Positions 44,544 to 54,682 are shown, numbered from the stretch's first letter. The stretch: 64,000 bases of DNA from Stutzerimonas stutzeri TS44 (GCA_000263395.1 AJXE01000001.1:372001-436000), one strand, 5' to 3'. Notes: generated from the sequence alone by a model not told the origin. A program made the numbers and translations.

Positions 44544-44599
44544 GGCAAGTGCGCCACTTCTTGCGCAGATGAGTGACGACGCGAAGGTTTTTTCAAGAC

Positions 44600-44642
44600 A
44601 AAAAAAACCTCGAACTTCATTGGGGGAGGGGGAAGTTCGAGG
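44600..44642 (-). terminator. Intrinsic terminator of ErsA (and polA read-through)
   Basis: An 11-bp stem CCTCGAACTTC/GAAGTTCGAGG with a C-rich loop, followed by eight T on the minus strand. Confidence 0.85.
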
Positions 44643-44727
44643 TCCAAATCCGGACCGCTAGGGCGGGGTCCAGAGATCTGCCAACACTTAACACAACAAG
44701 GAGCATCGAAGGGCTTTTACACCCTTC
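44600..44727 (-). ncRNA. ersA: ErsA-like small regulatory RNA
   Basis: The minus strand immediately downstream of polA carries a complete small-RNA unit. There is an AlgU-type promoter (GAACCA, 17 nt, TCAAT at 44734-44761), then a first hairpin (GAAGGGTGTAAAAGCCCTTC). A C-rich stretch lies in the final hairpin loop (CCCCCTCCCCC), closed by CCTCGAACTTC/GAAGTTCGAGG, and eight T follow. The predicted size is about 128 nt. P. aeruginosa ErsA, 132 nt and AlgU-dependent, is encoded next to polA, as I recall, and regulates algC and virulence genes through Hfq. Assignment is by position, promoter type, size and terminator. Confidence 0.8.
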
Positions 44728-44733
44728 GCATGC

Positions 44734-44761
44734 ATTGACCAGCGGGTTCCGCGATTGGTTC
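44734..44761 (-). promoter_or_regulatory. AlgU/RpoE-type promoter of ErsA
   Basis: -35 GAACCA (44756-44761), spacer 17 nt, -10 TCAAT (44734-44738), predicted start at 44726-44727. The consensus is GAACTT-N16/17-TCTGA; the AAC core and TC are kept. Confidence 0.6.
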
Positions 44762-44787
44762 CGCGGGTGTGCGAAAAAAATACGGCC

Positions 44788-47529
44788 TCAGTGCGCCTCG
44801 TCCCAATTGGCGCCGACGCCCGCCTCGACCAGCAGCGGCACATCCAGATCGGCCGCTGCGCTCATCAGCGGACCGATGCGCTCGCGCAGTGTCTCGACCT
44901 GATCCTCGCGGACCTCCAGCACCAGTTCATCGTGCACCTGCAGGATGATGCGCGCGTCCAGCCCCGATTCCTGCAGCCAGCCGTCGACGGCGACCATCGC
45001 GCGCTTGATGATGTCCGCCGCGGTGCCCTGCATCGGCGCGTTGATCGCGGTGCGCTCGGCGCCCTTGCGCATGGCGCCGTTCTTCGAGTTGATCTCCGGC
45101 AGGTACAGGCGCCGGCCGAACAGCGTCTCGACGAAGCCCTGCTCAGCAGCCTGAGTGCGGGTGCGTTCCATATAGGCGAGCACGCCCGGGTAGCGCGCGA
45201 AGTAGCGGTCGATGTACTCCTGCGCCTCCTTGCGGCCGACGCCGATCTGCTTGGCCAGCCCGAACGCGCTCATACCGTAGATCAGGCCGAAGTTGATCGC
45301 CTTGGCGCTGCGCCGCTGGTCGCTGCTGACCTGCTCCAGCGGCACGCCGAAGACCTCGGCGGCGGTGGCGCGGTGCACGTCGAGGTTGTTCTGGAAGGCG
45401 TGCAGCAGCCCGGCGTCCTGCGCCAGGTGGGCCATGATGCGCAGCTCGATCTGCGAGTAGTCCGCCGCCAGCAGCCGGTAGCCGGGCGCGGCGACGAAGG
45501 CCTGGCGGATACGCCGCCCTTCGGCCGTGCGGATCGGGATGTTCTGCAGGTTCGGGTCGCTGGAAGACAGCCGCCCGGTGGCGGTGACGGCCTGGTGGTA
45601 GCTGGTGTGGATGCGCCCGGTGCGCGGGTTGATCTGCTGCGGCAGCTTGTCGGTGTAGGTGCCCTTGAGCTTGCTCAGGGAGCGGTGCTGCATGATCACC
45701 TTGGGCAGCGGGTAGTTCTGCTCGGCCAGTTCGGCGAGCACGCTTTCGGCGGTGGACGGCTGGCCGCCGGCGGTCTTGGAGAGCACCGGGCAGCCGAGCT
45801 TTTCATAGAGGATCGCGCCGAGCTGCTTGGGCGAGCCAAGGTTGAACGCCTCGCCGGCAATATCGAAGGCCTCGCGCTCCAGTTGCACCAGCTTGTCGCC
45901 GAGTTCGACGCTCTGCTGGCCGAGCAACTGCGCATCGACCAGCGCGCCATTGCGCTCGATGCGCGCCAGCACCGGCACCAGCGGCATCTCGATCCCGGTC
46001 AGTACCCTGAGCAGCGACGGCGTCTGCTCCAGCCTGTCGAGCAGGGTCTGGTGCAGGCGCAGGGTGATATCGGCATCCTCGGCGGCATAGGGGCCGGCCT
46101 GTTCGAGGGCGATCTGGTCGAAGGTCAGCTGCTTGGCGCCCTTGCCGGCGATGTCCTCGAAACGGATGGTGCTGCGCCCGAGGTATTTCAGCGCCAGGCT
46201 GTCCATGTCGTGGCGGGTGGCGGTGGCGTCGAGCACGTAGGATTCGAGCATGGTGTCGAAGGTCATGCCGCGCATCTCGACGCCGTAGTGCATCAGCACG
46301 TTCATGTCGTACTTGCCGTTCTGGCAGATTTTCACTTTCGCCGGATCTTCCAGCAGCGGCTTGAGCGCGGCGAGCACGGCGTCGCGCTCGAGCTGCGGCG
46401 GCACGCCCATGTAGCTGTGCGTCAGCGGCACGTAGGCCGCCTGACCGGCCTCGATGGCGAACGACAGCCCGACCAGCTCGGCGCGCTGGGCGTCGACGCT
46501 GGTGGTTTCGGTGTCGAAGGCGAAGCACTCGGCGGCCTGCAGGCGCGCCAGCCAGCGCTCGAAGTCGGCCTGCTCGAGCAGGGTTTCATACTCCACGTCA
46601 GCCTGGATCGCGGCCTCTTCCCCACTATTGCCGTCACTTTCGTCGGCTTTCGCCTCGCGCAGCAGCTCATCGAGCCAGTTCTTGAACTCCAGCTCGCGAT
46701 ACAGCGCGATCAGCGCCTCGCGCTGCGGCTCGCCGGGCATCAGGTCGCCGACCTCGACGTCCAGCGCCACGTCGAGCTTGATCGTCGCCAGCTGGTAGGA
46801 CATGAACGCTGCCTCGCGATGCTCGGCGAGCTTGGCGCCGAGGGTCTTGGCGCCGCGGATCGGCAGCGCCGCGACCTGCTCGAGGTTGTCGTAGAGGCCC
46901 TTGAGCCCGCCCTCGATGCCGTTGAGCAGGCCGCAGGCGGTCTTCTCGCCGACGCCCGGCACACCGGGAATGTTGTCGACCTTGTCGCCCATCAGCGCGA
47001 GAAAATCGATGATCAGCTCGGGGCCGACGCCGAACTTGTTCTGCACGCCCGCGATGTCGTAGACGCTGCCGGTCATGGTGTTGACCAGCGTGACATGCGG
47101 GCAGACCAGCTGCGCCATGTCCTTGTCGCCGGTGGAGATCACCACGTCGCGACCGAGCGCCGCGCACTGGCGCGCGAGGGTGCCGATCACGTCGTCGGCC
47201 TCGACCCCTTCCACGCACAGCAGCGGCAGGCCGAGGGCGCGGACGCTGGCATGCAGCGGCTCGACCTGCACGCGCAGGTCGTCCGGCATCGGTGGGCGAT
47301 GGGATTTGTAATTCTCGAACAGTTCGTCGCGAAAGGTCGGCCCCTTGGCATCGAAAACCACGGCGAACGGGCTGTGCGGATACTGCCGGCGCAGCGCCAG
47401 CAGCATGTTCAACACCCCCTTCACCGCGCCGGTCGGTTTGCCGGTGGAGGTGGTCAGCGGCGGCAGCGCATGGAAGGCGCGGTAGAGGTAGGACGAACCG
47501 TCCACCAGGACGAGGGGCGCTTGGCTCAT
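44788..47529 (-). CDS. polA: DNA polymerase I
   Basis: 913 residues. The N-terminal 5'-3' exonuclease has [16 protein letters not shown] and [18 protein letters not shown]. The 3'-5' exonuclease has [20 protein letters not shown] with its acidic residues. The polymerase domain has [36 protein letters not shown] and [10 protein letters not shown]. All catalytic motifs are present, so it is a complete proofreading Pol I. The start at 47527-47529 gives [14 protein letters not shown]; longer upstream frames are not homologous. The downstream minus strand leads into ErsA. Confidence 0.97.
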   Translation of the reverse strand: MSQAPLVLVDGSSYLYRAFHALPPLTTSTGKPTGAVKGVLNMLLALRRQYPHSPFAVVFDAKGPTFRDELFENYKSHRPPMPDDLRVQVEPLHASVRALGLPLLCVEGVEADDVIGTLARQCAALGRDVVISTGDKDMAQLVCPHVTLVNTMTGSVYDIAGVQNKFGVGPELIIDFLALMGDKVDNIPGVPGVGEKTACGLLNGIEGGLKGLYDNLEQVAALPIRGAKTLGAKLAEHREAAFMSYQLATIKLDVALDVEVGDLMPGEPQREALIALYRELEFKNWLDELLREAKADESDGNSGEEAAIQADVEYETLLEQADFERWLARLQAAECFAFDTETTSVDAQRAELVGLSFAIEAGQAAYVPLTHSYMGVPPQLERDAVLAALKPLLEDPAKVKICQNGKYDMNVLMHYGVEMRGMTFDTMLESYVLDATATRHDMDSLALKYLGRSTIRFEDIAGKGAKQLTFDQIALEQAGPYAAEDADITLRLHQTLLDRLEQTPSLLRVLTGIEMPLVPVLARIERNGALVDAQLLGQQSVELGDKLVQLEREAFDIAGEAFNLGSPKQLGAILYEKLGCPVLSKTAGGQPSTAESVLAELAEQNYPLPKVIMQHRSLSKLKGTYTDKLPQQINPRTGRIHTSYHQAVTATGRLSSSDPNLQNIPIRTAEGRRIRQAFVAAPGYRLLAADYSQIELRIMAHLAQDAGLLHAFQNNLDVHRATAAEVFGVPLEQVSSDQRRSAKAINFGLIYGMSAFGLAKQIGVGRKEAQEYIDRYFARYPGVLAYMERTRTQAAEQGFVETLFGRRLYLPEINSKNGAMRKGAERTAINAPMQGTAADIIKRAMVAVDGWLQESGLDARIILQVHDELVLEVREDQVETLRERIGPLMSAAADLDVPLLVEAGVGANWDEAH

Positions 47530-47604
47530 GAGCGGAATAACCTTTTCGGCGGGCCCGGCGCTAGAATGCGCAGAACCTCTTATCGACAAAGGGACAAGGT
47601 TATC

Positions 47605-47889
47605 ATGCGCGCTCTCAAACCCCTGATGCTGGCCGCCCTGCTGGCGTGCGTGCCCCTGGCCGGTGTCGCCCAGGAATCGGTCGACGGCGAGCCGGACGTG
47701 ACCATCCGCCAGGAGGGCGATCGCACCGTCGAGGAATACCGCGTCAACGGCTTCCTCTATGCGGTCAAGGTGACCCCCAAGCACGGCAAGCCGTACTTCC
47801 TGGTGCGCGCCGACGGCAACGACGGCAACTTCGTGCGCGCCGACCAGCCGGACATGCTGATCCCCTCCTGGAAAATCTTCAGCTGGTAA
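47605..47889 (+). CDS. DUF2782 small exported protein
   Basis: 94 residues, signal peptide ([23 protein letters not shown]). The mature part has [20 protein letters not shown] and [11 protein letters not shown], the DUF2782 signature. Conserved between polA and thrB in pseudomonads. Periplasmic, function unknown. A TAGAAT -10 box at about 47561 could serve it, divergent from polA. thrB starts 12 nt downstream. Confidence 0.88.
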   Translation: MRALKPLMLAALLACVPLAGVAQESVDGEPDVTIRQEGDRTVEEYRVNGFLYAVKVTPKHGKPYFLVRADGNDGNFVRADQPDMLIPSWKIFSW

Positions 47890-47901
47890 GCGGAGTCGAT
47901 C

Positions 47902-48855
47902 ATGTCGGTATTCACCCCACTGCAGCGCGACGAGCTGGAAGCCTTCCTGGCGCCCTACGGGCTCGGACGGCTGCGTGATTTCCAGGGCATCGCCGCCGGT
48001 AGCGAGAACAGCAATTTCTTCGTCAGCCTCGAGCAGGGCGAATACGTGCTGACGCTGATCGAGCGCGGCCCGACGCAGGACCTGCCGTTCTTCATCGAAC
48101 TGCTCGAGCGCCTGCACCGCGCCGGCCTGCCGGTGCCCTACGCCCTGCACGACGCGAGCGGCGAGGCGTTGCGTGAGCTGGCCGGCAAGCCCGCGCTGCT
48201 GCAGCCACGCCTGTCCGGCCGGCATGTGGTCGAACCCAACCCGCACCACTGCGCCGAGATCGGCCGCCTGCTGGCGCGCCTGCACCTGGCGACCCGCGAG
48301 CAGATTCTCGAACGCGCCAGCGACCGCGGCCTGGACTGGATGCAGGAGCAGGGCCCGAGCCTGGCGCTGAACCTGCCCGACGAGCAGCTACCGCTGCTGC
48401 GCGATGGCCTGGCGGAAATCGCCGAGCTGCGCCCCAAGTTCCTCGCCCTGCCGCGCGCCAACCTGCACGCCGACCTGTTCCGCGACAACGTGCTGTTCGA
48501 GGGCACCCACCTGACCGGGGTGATCGACTTCTACAACGCCTGCTCCGGACCGATGCTCTACGACCTGGCCATCGCCGTGAACGACTGGTGCTCGCACCCC
48601 AACGGCGAGATCGACCCCGAGCGCAGCGAGCCGCTGCTGGCCGCCTACTCCGCGCTGCGCCGCTTCACCCCGGCCGAGGCCGAGCTGTGGCAGCCGATGC
48701 TGCGCGTGGCCTGCGTGCGCTTCTGGCTGTCGCGCCTGATCGCCGCGCAGCACTTCGAGGGCACGCCGGACGTGCTGGTGAAGGACCCCGGCGAATTTCA
48801 GCGCCTGCTCGCCGCACGCCAGCAGCCGGCGAGTGTCCTACCCTTTGCCTTCTGA
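47902..48855 (+). CDS. thrB: Homoserine kinase
   Basis: 317 residues, the APH-like (aminoglycoside phosphotransferase fold) ThrB of pseudomonads. It has [20 protein letters not shown] (N-lobe) and the catalytic loop [15 protein letters not shown], then [20 protein letters not shown] (metal-binding Asp). It phosphorylates L-homoserine in threonine biosynthesis. It is unrelated to the GHMP-type ThrB of enterics. Confidence 0.94.
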   Translation: MSVFTPLQRDELEAFLAPYGLGRLRDFQGIAAGSENSNFFVSLEQGEYVLTLIERGPTQDLPFFIELLERLHRAGLPVPYALHDASGEALRELAGKPALLQPRLSGRHVVEPNPHHCAEIGRLLARLHLATREQILERASDRGLDWMQEQGPSLALNLPDEQLPLLRDGLAEIAELRPKFLALPRANLHADLFRDNVLFEGTHLTGVIDFYNACSGPMLYDLAIAVNDWCSHPNGEIDPERSEPLLAAYSALRRFTPAEAELWQPMLRVACVRFWLSRLIAAQHFEGTPDVLVKDPGEFQRLLAARQQPASVLPFAF

Positions 48856-49049
48856 CGAGGCGACCGCGCGGTCGAGTAGCGGACCGCGCCCGGGTAAGAT
48901 GACGCACTTTTTCCAGCGGCCACGCTGATACCCGCGGCCCGGTGCGACGCTGAGCGTCACCGGCCGCCCGCCCTTTCGCGCCTAGCGGCGCCCCACTCTC
49001 GCGCTGCGACCGGCATCGCCCTCGCCGCAGCGCCTTCAGGGAACGACGA

Positions 49050-50423
49050 ATGACCCAACGCCACGTAATCAATGCCTCGGTCAGCCCCAAGGGCAGCCTG
49101 GAAACCCTCTCGCAGCGCGAAGTCCAGCAATTGAGCGAAGTCGGCGCCGGGCGTGCGCACAAGCTGTTTCGCCAGTGCGCACTGGCCATCCTCAACACCG
49201 GCGCGCGCATCGACAACGCCAAGACTATCCTCGAGGCCTATGCCGACTTCGAGGTGGAGATCCGCCAGCAGGACCGCGGCGTGCGCCTGGAACTATTCAA
49301 CGCCCCGGCCGACGCCTTCGTCGACGGCGAGATGATCGCCAGCACCCGCGAGATGCTGTTCAGCGCGCTGCGCGACATCGTCTACACCGAGAGCGAGCTG
49401 GGCAACGCCCGCATCGACCTGGAGAGCTCGCAGGGCATCACCGACTACGTCTTCCACCTGCTGCGCAACGCCCGCACGCTGCGTCCGGGCGTGGAGCCGA
49501 ACATGGTGGTGTGCTGGGGCGGCCACTCGATCAGCCTAGAGGAATACAAGTACAGCAAGCGCGTCGGCCACGAGCTGGGGCTGCGCAGCCTGCACGTCTG
49601 CACCGGTTGCGGCCCGGGCGTGATGAAGGGCCCGATGAAGGGCGCGGCGATCGGCCATGCCAAGCAGCGCCTGACCGGCAGCCGCTTCGTCGGCCTCACC
49701 GAGCCAGGCATCATCGCCGCCGAGGCGCCGAACCCGATCGTCAACGAGCTGGTGATCCTGCCGGACATCGAGAAGCGTCTGGAGGCCTTCGTGCGCGTCG
49801 GCCACGGCATCATCATCTTCCCCGGCGGCGTCGGCACCGCCGAGGAATTCCTCTACCTGCTCGGCATCCTGCTGCATCCGGCCAACCGCGAGCTGCCCTT
49901 CCCCGTGGTGCTCACCGGCCCGCGCGAGGCGGCGCCTTACCTGCAGCAGCTGCACGCGTTCGTCGGCGCCACCCTGGGCGAGGATGCGCAGAACCGCTAC
50001 CAGGTGATCATCGACAATCCGAGCGAGGTGGCGCGGCTGATGGTCGAGGGCATGCACGAGGTGCGCCGCTTCCGCCGCGAGCGCAACGACGCCTTCCACT
50101 TCAACTGGCTGCTGAAGATCGACGAGAGCTTCCAGCACCCGTTCGACCCCACCCACGAGAACATGGCCAGCCTGCAGCTGCGCCACGACCTGCCGGCCCA
50201 CGAACTGGCCGCCAACCTGCGCCGCGCGTTCTCCGGCATCGTCGCCGGCAACGTCAAGGACAAGGGCATCCGCCGCATCGAGCAACACGGCCGCTACCAG
50301 ATCCACGGCGACGCCACGATCATGCAGCCGCTGGACGAGCTGCTGCAGGCCTTCGTCGAGCAGCACCGCATGAAGCTGCCGGGCGGGATGGCCTACGAGC
50401 CGTGCTACAACGTGGTGAGCTGA
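49050..50423 (+). CDS. ppnN: Pyrimidine/purine nucleotide 5'-monophosphate nucleosidase PpnN (LOG family)
   Basis: 457 residues. It has an N-terminal DUF4478-type region (SVSPKGSLETLSQREVQQLS), the LOG domain motifs GGHSISLEEYKYSK, CTGCGPGVMKGPMKGA and PGGVGTAEEFLYLLG, and a C-terminal DUF3412-like part (PCYNVVS end). PpnN hydrolyses nucleoside monophosphates to base and ribose-5-phosphate and is activated by (p)ppGpp in E. coli. It stands between thrB and nrdJ, so nucleotide salvage adjoins dNTP synthesis. Confidence 0.94.
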   Translation: MTQRHVINASVSPKGSLETLSQREVQQLSEVGAGRAHKLFRQCALAILNTGARIDNAKTILEAYADFEVEIRQQDRGVRLELFNAPADAFVDGEMIASTREMLFSALRDIVYTESELGNARIDLESSQGITDYVFHLLRNARTLRPGVEPNMVVCWGGHSISLEEYKYSKRVGHELGLRSLHVCTGCGPGVMKGPMKGAAIGHAKQRLTGSRFVGLTEPGIIAAEAPNPIVNELVILPDIEKRLEAFVRVGHGIIIFPGGVGTAEEFLYLLGILLHPANRELPFPVVLTGPREAAPYLQQLHAFVGATLGEDAQNRYQVIIDNPSEVARLMVEGMHEVRRFRRERNDAFHFNWLLKIDESFQHPFDPTHENMASLQLRHDLPAHELAANLRRAFSGIVAGNVKDKGIRRIEQHGRYQIHGDATIMQPLDELLQAFVEQHRMKLPGGMAYEPCYNVVS

Positions 50424-50436
50424 GCGCCACACCAAC

Positions 50437-50471
50437 AAAAAGCCCGGGGCATCGACCCCGGGCTTTTTTTG
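50437..50471. terminator. Bidirectional intrinsic terminator ppnN/nrdJb
   Basis: An AGCCCGGGG/CCCCGGGCT stem flanked by AAAA on the left and seven T on the right, between convergent ppnN and nrdJb. It should work well for ppnN and can act for nrdJb. Confidence 0.85.
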
Positions 50472-50497
50472 TCAGGCGCAGCGTTCGGCCGGCGAAC

Positions 50498-51205
50498 TCA
50501 GCCGCACTTGGAGTGGCCGCAGTTGAGGCAGGTGGCGCAACCGTCCATCTGCACCACCGCCTGGGTGTTGCACTTGTTGCACAGCTGCGCGCCGGCCGGA
50601 AAACCCTCGCCCGGCTCGACCGCCACCGCACCCTGGCTGGCCTCGTAGGCGGCGCGCTTCTCGGCCAGGTACTTGAGCTGGGTCTCGTCCAGCGCCTGGC
50701 CTTCCATCATGCCGATGGCGATCAGGTGGCGCTCCAGCACCGCGCCGATCTCGGCGACGATCGACGGCATGTAGACGCCGCCCTTCTTCAGGTAGCCGCC
50801 GCGCGGATCGAACACCGCCTTGAGCTCCTCGACCAGGAAGGTGCAGTCGCCACCCTTGCGGAACACCGCGGACATGATGCGGGTGAGCGCGACGATCCAC
50901 TGGAAGTGGTCCATGTTCTTCGAATTGATGAAGATCTCGAACGGCCGGCGCTGCTCGTGCGGCGTGCCGGCGTTGAGCACGATGTCGTTCACGGTGACGT
51001 ACAGCGCGTGCTCGAACAGCGGCGACTTGATCTTGTAGGTCATGCCGATCAGGGTTTCCGGGCGTTGCAGGCTCTCGTCCATCTCCACCACCTTGACGGG
51101 CTTGGCTGCCTTGCTGTCGTTGGCGGGTGCAGGCGCGGCGGGACGCTCGAGGGTCTCGTCGACGACCTTGAAGCCCTTGATGCGCTGGGTGATCTTTACA
51201 GTCAT
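50498..51205 (-). CDS. nrdJb: Class II ribonucleotide reductase subunit NrdJb
   Basis: 235 residues. The C-terminus has the zinc-binding cysteines CNKC, CATCLNC and HSKCG that shuttle reducing equivalents. The centre has KSPLFEHALYVTVNDIVLNA and IMSAVFRKGGDCTFLVEELK. It is the second half of the split B12-dependent RNR of pseudomonads, 63 nt after nrdJa on the same strand. The start is ATG at 51203-51205. Confidence 0.94.
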   Translation of the reverse strand: MTVKITQRIKGFKVVDETLERPAAPAPANDSKAAKPVKVVEMDESLQRPETLIGMTYKIKSPLFEHALYVTVNDIVLNAGTPHEQRRPFEIFINSKNMDHFQWIVALTRIMSAVFRKGGDCTFLVEELKAVFDPRGGYLKKGGVYMPSIVAEIGAVLERHLIAIGMMEGQALDETQLKYLAEKRAAYEASQGAVAVEPGEGFPAGAQLCNKCNTQAVVQMDGCATCLNCGHSKCG

Positions 51206-51268
51206 GGGTGCGGTCTCTCCTGCCGGGCGGCGCTGGCGGCCCGGCAACTATTCAGTTGGCGGCCCGGC

Positions 51269-53419
51269 TCAGTACTTGCCGTAATAGCCTTCCTTGAGGG
51301 CGTCGAACAGGTTGGCGGCGGTGTTCACCTCGCCGTCGTATTCCACTTCCTGGTTGCCCTTGAGTTCGACCACGCTGCCGTCCTCGAGGGTGAAGCGATA
51401 CAGGGTCTTCTCCAGATCGGCTTCCTTGACCAGCACGCCCTGGAACGCCGCCGGGTTGAAGCGGAACGTGGTGCAACCCTTCAGGCCCTGGCGCCAGGCG
51501 TAGCGGTAGATGTCCTTGAACGACTCGAACGGGTAGTCGGTCGGCACGTTGGCGGTCTTGGAGATCGACGAGTCGACCCACTTCTGCGCGGCGGCCTGGA
51601 TGTCGACGTGCTGGGTCGGGGTGACGTCGTCGGCGGTGATGAAGTAGTCCGGCAGCTTCTCGCCCGGCTCGTCGGAGCCCGGCTTGGCGCGCGCATTGAT
51701 CAATGTGCGGTACGCCAGCAGCTCGTAGCTGTAGACCTCGATCTTCTCCTTGGCCTTGCGCCCGGTGCGGATCAGGTTGCGCGAGTAGTGGTGCGCAAAG
51801 CTCGGCTCGATGCCGTTGGAGGCGTTGTTGGCCAGGCTCAGGCTGATGGTGCCGGTCGGCGCGATGGAGCTGTGGTGGGTGAAGCGCGCGCCTTCGGTGG
51901 CCAGCGCCTCGATCAGCTCGGGGGCGTACTCGGCGATCTTCTGCATGTAGCGCGAATACTTGGCGTGCAGCACGCGGCCGGCGACCTGATCGCCGACCTG
52001 GTAGCCGTCACGGGCCATTTCCGGGCGCTTGCGCAGCATTTCCGCGGTGACCGTGAAATTCTCGCTCAGCAGCGGCGCCGGGCCCTTCTCGCGGGACAGT
52101 TCGAGCGCCTGCTCCCAGCCGACCAGCGCCATCTCGCGCGCGACTTCTTCGGTGAACACGCAGGCTTCCGGGCTGCCGTAGCGCAGCTTGAGCAGCGTCA
52201 GCGTCGAGCCGAGGCCGAGGAAACCCATGCCGTGGCGGCGCTTGGTCTCGATCTCGTGGCGCTGCTGTTCCAGCGGCAGGCCGTTGATTTCGACGACGTT
52301 GTCCAGCATGCGCGTGAAGATGCGCACTACTTCGCGGTACTTGTCCCAGTCGAAGCGCGCCTCGGCGCCGAACGGGTCGATCACGAAGCTGGTCAGGTTG
52401 ACCGAGCCCAGCAGACAGGAGCCATACGGTGGCAGCGGCTGCTCGCCGCAGGGGTTGGTAGCGCGGATCGCCTCGCACCACCAGTTGTTGTTCAGCTGGT
52501 TGACGCGGTCGATGAGGATGAAGCCCGGCTCGGCGTAGTCGTAGGTGGAGACCATGATCATGTCCCACAGGTGCCGCGCCTTGACCCGCCCGTAGATCTT
52601 GCAGGCCACCAGGCCGTCGTCGCGCACGATGTAGTTGTCGTGCACCGGCCATTCGCGCCAGAGCACGTGCTCGGCGTCGGCCAGGTCCAGCTCGTCGGCT
52701 TCCTTGGCGTGCACCGGGAACACCAGCGGCCACTCGCCGTCGGCTTCCACCGCCTGCATGAATTCGTCGGTGATCAGCAGGCTGAGGTTGAACTGGCGCA
52801 GCCGGCCGTCCTCGCGCTTGGCGCGGATGAACTCGCGCACGTCCGGATGCCCGACCTCGAAGGTGCCCATCTGCGCGCCGCGGCGGCCGCCGGCGGAGCT
52901 GACGGTGAAGCACATCTTGTCGAAGATATCCATGAACGACAGCGGGCCGCTGGTGTGCGCGCCGGCACCGGAGACGAACGAGCCGCGCGGGCGCAGCGTG
53001 CTGAACTCGTAGCCGATGCCGCAGCCGGCCTTGAGCGTCAGCCCGGCCTCGTGGACCTTGCCGAGGATGTCGTCCATCGAATCGGTGATGGTGCCCGAGA
53101 CGGTGCAGTTGATGGTCGAGGTCGCCGGCTTGTAGTCCTGCGCGCCGGCGTTGGAAATGATCCGCCCGGCCGGAATCGCGCCGTTGCGCAGCGCCCAGAG
53201 GAAGCGCTCGTGCCAGTGCTCGCGCTGCTCGGCCGGCTCGACGTCGGCCAGGGCGCGGGCGACGCGCTGCCAGGTGGCGTCGACGCTGTCGTCGATCGGC
53301 GTGCCGTCCTTGTTGGTCAGGCGATACTTCTGCGCCCAGATATCTTCGGAGGCCACCTGCAGGGGGATGCTGGAGGTGATGTTGCTCTCTGCCGCGACCG
53401 GCCCACCCGTCTTCGCCAT
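51269..53419 (-). CDS. nrdJa: Class II (adenosylcobalamin) ribonucleotide reductase NrdJa
   Basis: 716 residues. The active-site cysteine regions are visible: STINCTVSGTI, KMCFTVSSAGGRRGAQMGTF, and the conserved loop ATNPCGEQPLPPYGSCLLGS; EGARFTHHSSIAPTGTISLS also matches the family. It makes deoxyribonucleotides without oxygen, using B12. The start at 53417-53419 (MAKTGG) lacks a strong RBS. A candidate Anr/FNR box lies 71 nt upstream, fitting use under low oxygen. Confidence 0.95.
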   Translation of the reverse strand: MAKTGGPVAAESNITSSIPLQVASEDIWAQKYRLTNKDGTPIDDSVDATWQRVARALADVEPAEQREHWHERFLWALRNGAIPAGRIISNAGAQDYKPATSTINCTVSGTITDSMDDILGKVHEAGLTLKAGCGIGYEFSTLRPRGSFVSGAGAHTSGPLSFMDIFDKMCFTVSSAGGRRGAQMGTFEVGHPDVREFIRAKREDGRLRQFNLSLLITDEFMQAVEADGEWPLVFPVHAKEADELDLADAEHVLWREWPVHDNYIVRDDGLVACKIYGRVKARHLWDMIMVSTYDYAEPGFILIDRVNQLNNNWWCEAIRATNPCGEQPLPPYGSCLLGSVNLTSFVIDPFGAEARFDWDKYREVVRIFTRMLDNVVEINGLPLEQQRHEIETKRRHGMGFLGLGSTLTLLKLRYGSPEACVFTEEVAREMALVGWEQALELSREKGPAPLLSENFTVTAEMLRKRPEMARDGYQVGDQVAGRVLHAKYSRYMQKIAEYAPELIEALATEGARFTHHSSIAPTGTISLSLANNASNGIEPSFAHHYSRNLIRTGRKAKEKIEVYSYELLAYRTLINARAKPGSDEPGEKLPDYFITADDVTPTQHVDIQAAAQKWVDSSISKTANVPTDYPFESFKDIYRYAWRQGLKGCTTFRFNPAAFQGVLVKEADLEKTLYRFTLEDGSVVELKGNQEVEYDGEVNTAANLFDALKEGYYGKY

Positions 53420-53489
53420 GCGCTGCACGTCCTTCGTCGATTGGATAAAAAAGATCGCGAAGCTTATGCCATGCGCGCGGCGGACGCAC

Positions 53490-53503
53490 ATGATGGATAT
53501 CAA
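53490..53503 (-). promoter_or_regulatory. Anr/Dnr (FNR-type) box upstream of nrdJa
   Basis: The minus strand reads TTGAT-ATCC-ATCAT, 9 of 10 positions of the consensus TTGAT-N4-ATCAA. It is 71 nt upstream of the nrdJa ATG, at a distance suited to a class II activator site. Regulation of nrdJ by oxygen regulators is known in P. aeruginosa. Confidence 0.6.
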
Positions 53504-53636
53504 TCGAGGGCGGGAGCCAACATGAAAACAGCGCAATTCCCGACGGCTGGCGTCCGCCGAATCGGCCACGCACGCCGCCTGCCGCTGCGCGGATAGCCGC
53601 GCGCAGGCAGGTTTTCGGCGCGCCTGTCACGATCCG

Positions 53637-54617
53637 TCAGAGCGCTTGCAGGCAGTCGGCCAGGGTGTCGCCCAATCCCTCGACGAGCTGTTCGTAGCCA
53701 CGTGCGCCGACCGTCAGATTGACGCCGAGCACGTCCAGTTCGGCCATCCGCACCGGCAGGTTGCGGGTCAGGGTTTCGGCCAGGCGCGGGCGGGACGGTG
53801 GCTCGCTGAACACGCAGCTCGGCCCGGCCTGCTGCAAGCGTTCGCGCATCGTCGCGACATGCCGGGCACCCGGCTGCGCCTCGCCGCCGGCGCTGAAGGC
53901 GCCGGCATGACGCAGGCCGTAGGCGGCTTCGAAGTAGTCGTAGGCTTCGTGGAAGACGAAGAATGGCTTGTCCCGCAGGCCGGCGAAGCGCTGGCCGAGG
54001 CGACCGTCGAGCGCCTCGAGGCGCTGCGCGAAGGCCACGCTGTTGGCCTGATAGCGCGCCGCGTTGGCCGGGTCGGCGGCGGCGAAATCGCTGGCCATGC
54101 GTTCGGCGATCACCCGCGCATTGGCCGGCAGCAGCCACAGGTGGGCGTCGAGGCTGCCGAGGCGATGGTCGTGGTCGTGCTCGTCTTCGTCGTGCGCGGC
54201 AGCCTCTTGCGCATGCTCGTCGTGCCCGTGCTCGTCGTGCTCGTCATGCTCCTCGGTCTCTTCGCTGGCCGGCGCATCACCGAAGTGCCGCAGCGTCAGC
54301 CCCGGCAGCTGCTGCACCGCCAGCGTCGCGCCACTACGCCCGTCCAGCACCGCCGGCAGGAAGGTCTCCAGTTCCGGGCCGATCCAGTAGAACAGCTCGG
54401 CCTCGCGGATGCGCCGTACGTCGGACGGGCGCAGCGCGTAATGATGCACCGAGGCGCTGGCCGGCAGCAGCACGTCGGGCGTGCCGGCGCCGTCCTGCAC
54501 CGCCGCTGCGATCAGCTGCAGCGGCTTGATGCTGGTCAGCACACGAATCTCGGCCTGGGCGCCGGCGCTGCCCACAAGCAGCGCGGCAAGCAGCGGGAGA
54601 GAGAAAAGACGCTTCAC
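53637..54617 (-). CDS. znuA: Zinc ABC transporter substrate-binding protein ZnuA
   Basis: 326 residues. Signal peptide ([17 protein letters not shown]), N-terminal lobe with [15 protein letters not shown] (zinc His), then a His/Asp-rich loop near 120-150 (runs of HDEH, HDHDH), and [10 protein letters not shown] and [11 protein letters not shown] with further ligands. It captures zinc in the periplasm for ZnuBC. It is divergent from zur, with a Zur box between. Confidence 0.95.
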   Translation of the reverse strand: MKRLFSLPLLAALLVGSAGAQAEIRVLTSIKPLQLIAAAVQDGAGTPDVLLPASASVHHYALRPSDVRRIREAELFYWIGPELETFLPAVLDGRSGATLAVQQLPGLTLRHFGDAPASEETEEHDEHDEHGHDEHAQEAAAHDEDEHDHDHRLGSLDAHLWLLPANARVIAERMASDFAAADPANAARYQANSVAFAQRLEALDGRLGQRFAGLRDKPFFVFHEAYDYFEAAYGLRHAGAFSAGGEAQPGARHVATMRERLQQAGPSCVFSEPPSRPRLAETLTRNLPVRMAELDVLGVNLTVGARGYEQLVEGLGDTLADCLQAL

Positions 54618-54638
54618 GGGTTATCACTCTGGAGGATG

Positions 54639-54661
54639 GAAATGGTACATAATAACGTCTC
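54639..54661. promoter_or_regulatory. Zur box between znuA and zur
   Basis: GAAATGGTACATAATAACGTCTC matches the bacterial Zur consensus GAAATGTTATA-N-TATAACATTTC at 17 of 23 positions by my count. It is 22 nt from both starts. It would repress znuA and the zur-znuCB operon when zinc is ample. Confidence 0.65.
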
Positions 54662-54682
54662 TCCATCAGAACGTCGCCGCCC

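Noticed and set aside
44520..44545. Replication origin at the DnaA box
   Set aside because: Only one consensus box, no AT-rich unwinding element with 13-mers, and no dnaA/dnaN/gidA neighbours.
44755..47889. A 1044-codon plus-strand frame across polA
   Set aside because: It is the antisense of polA and ends in the true DUF2782 gene; only the last 94 residues are real.
49175..53596. A 1473-codon open frame on the plus strand
   Set aside because: It overlaps ppnN in another frame and nrdJb/nrdJa on the opposite strand, all with strong family motifs. It is an Arg/Gly/Ala-rich artefact of high-GC DNA.
53420..53636. Cobalamin riboswitch before the B12-dependent nrdJa
   Set aside because: The leader is too short and lacks a B12-box-like segment; the FNR-type box explains regulation better.
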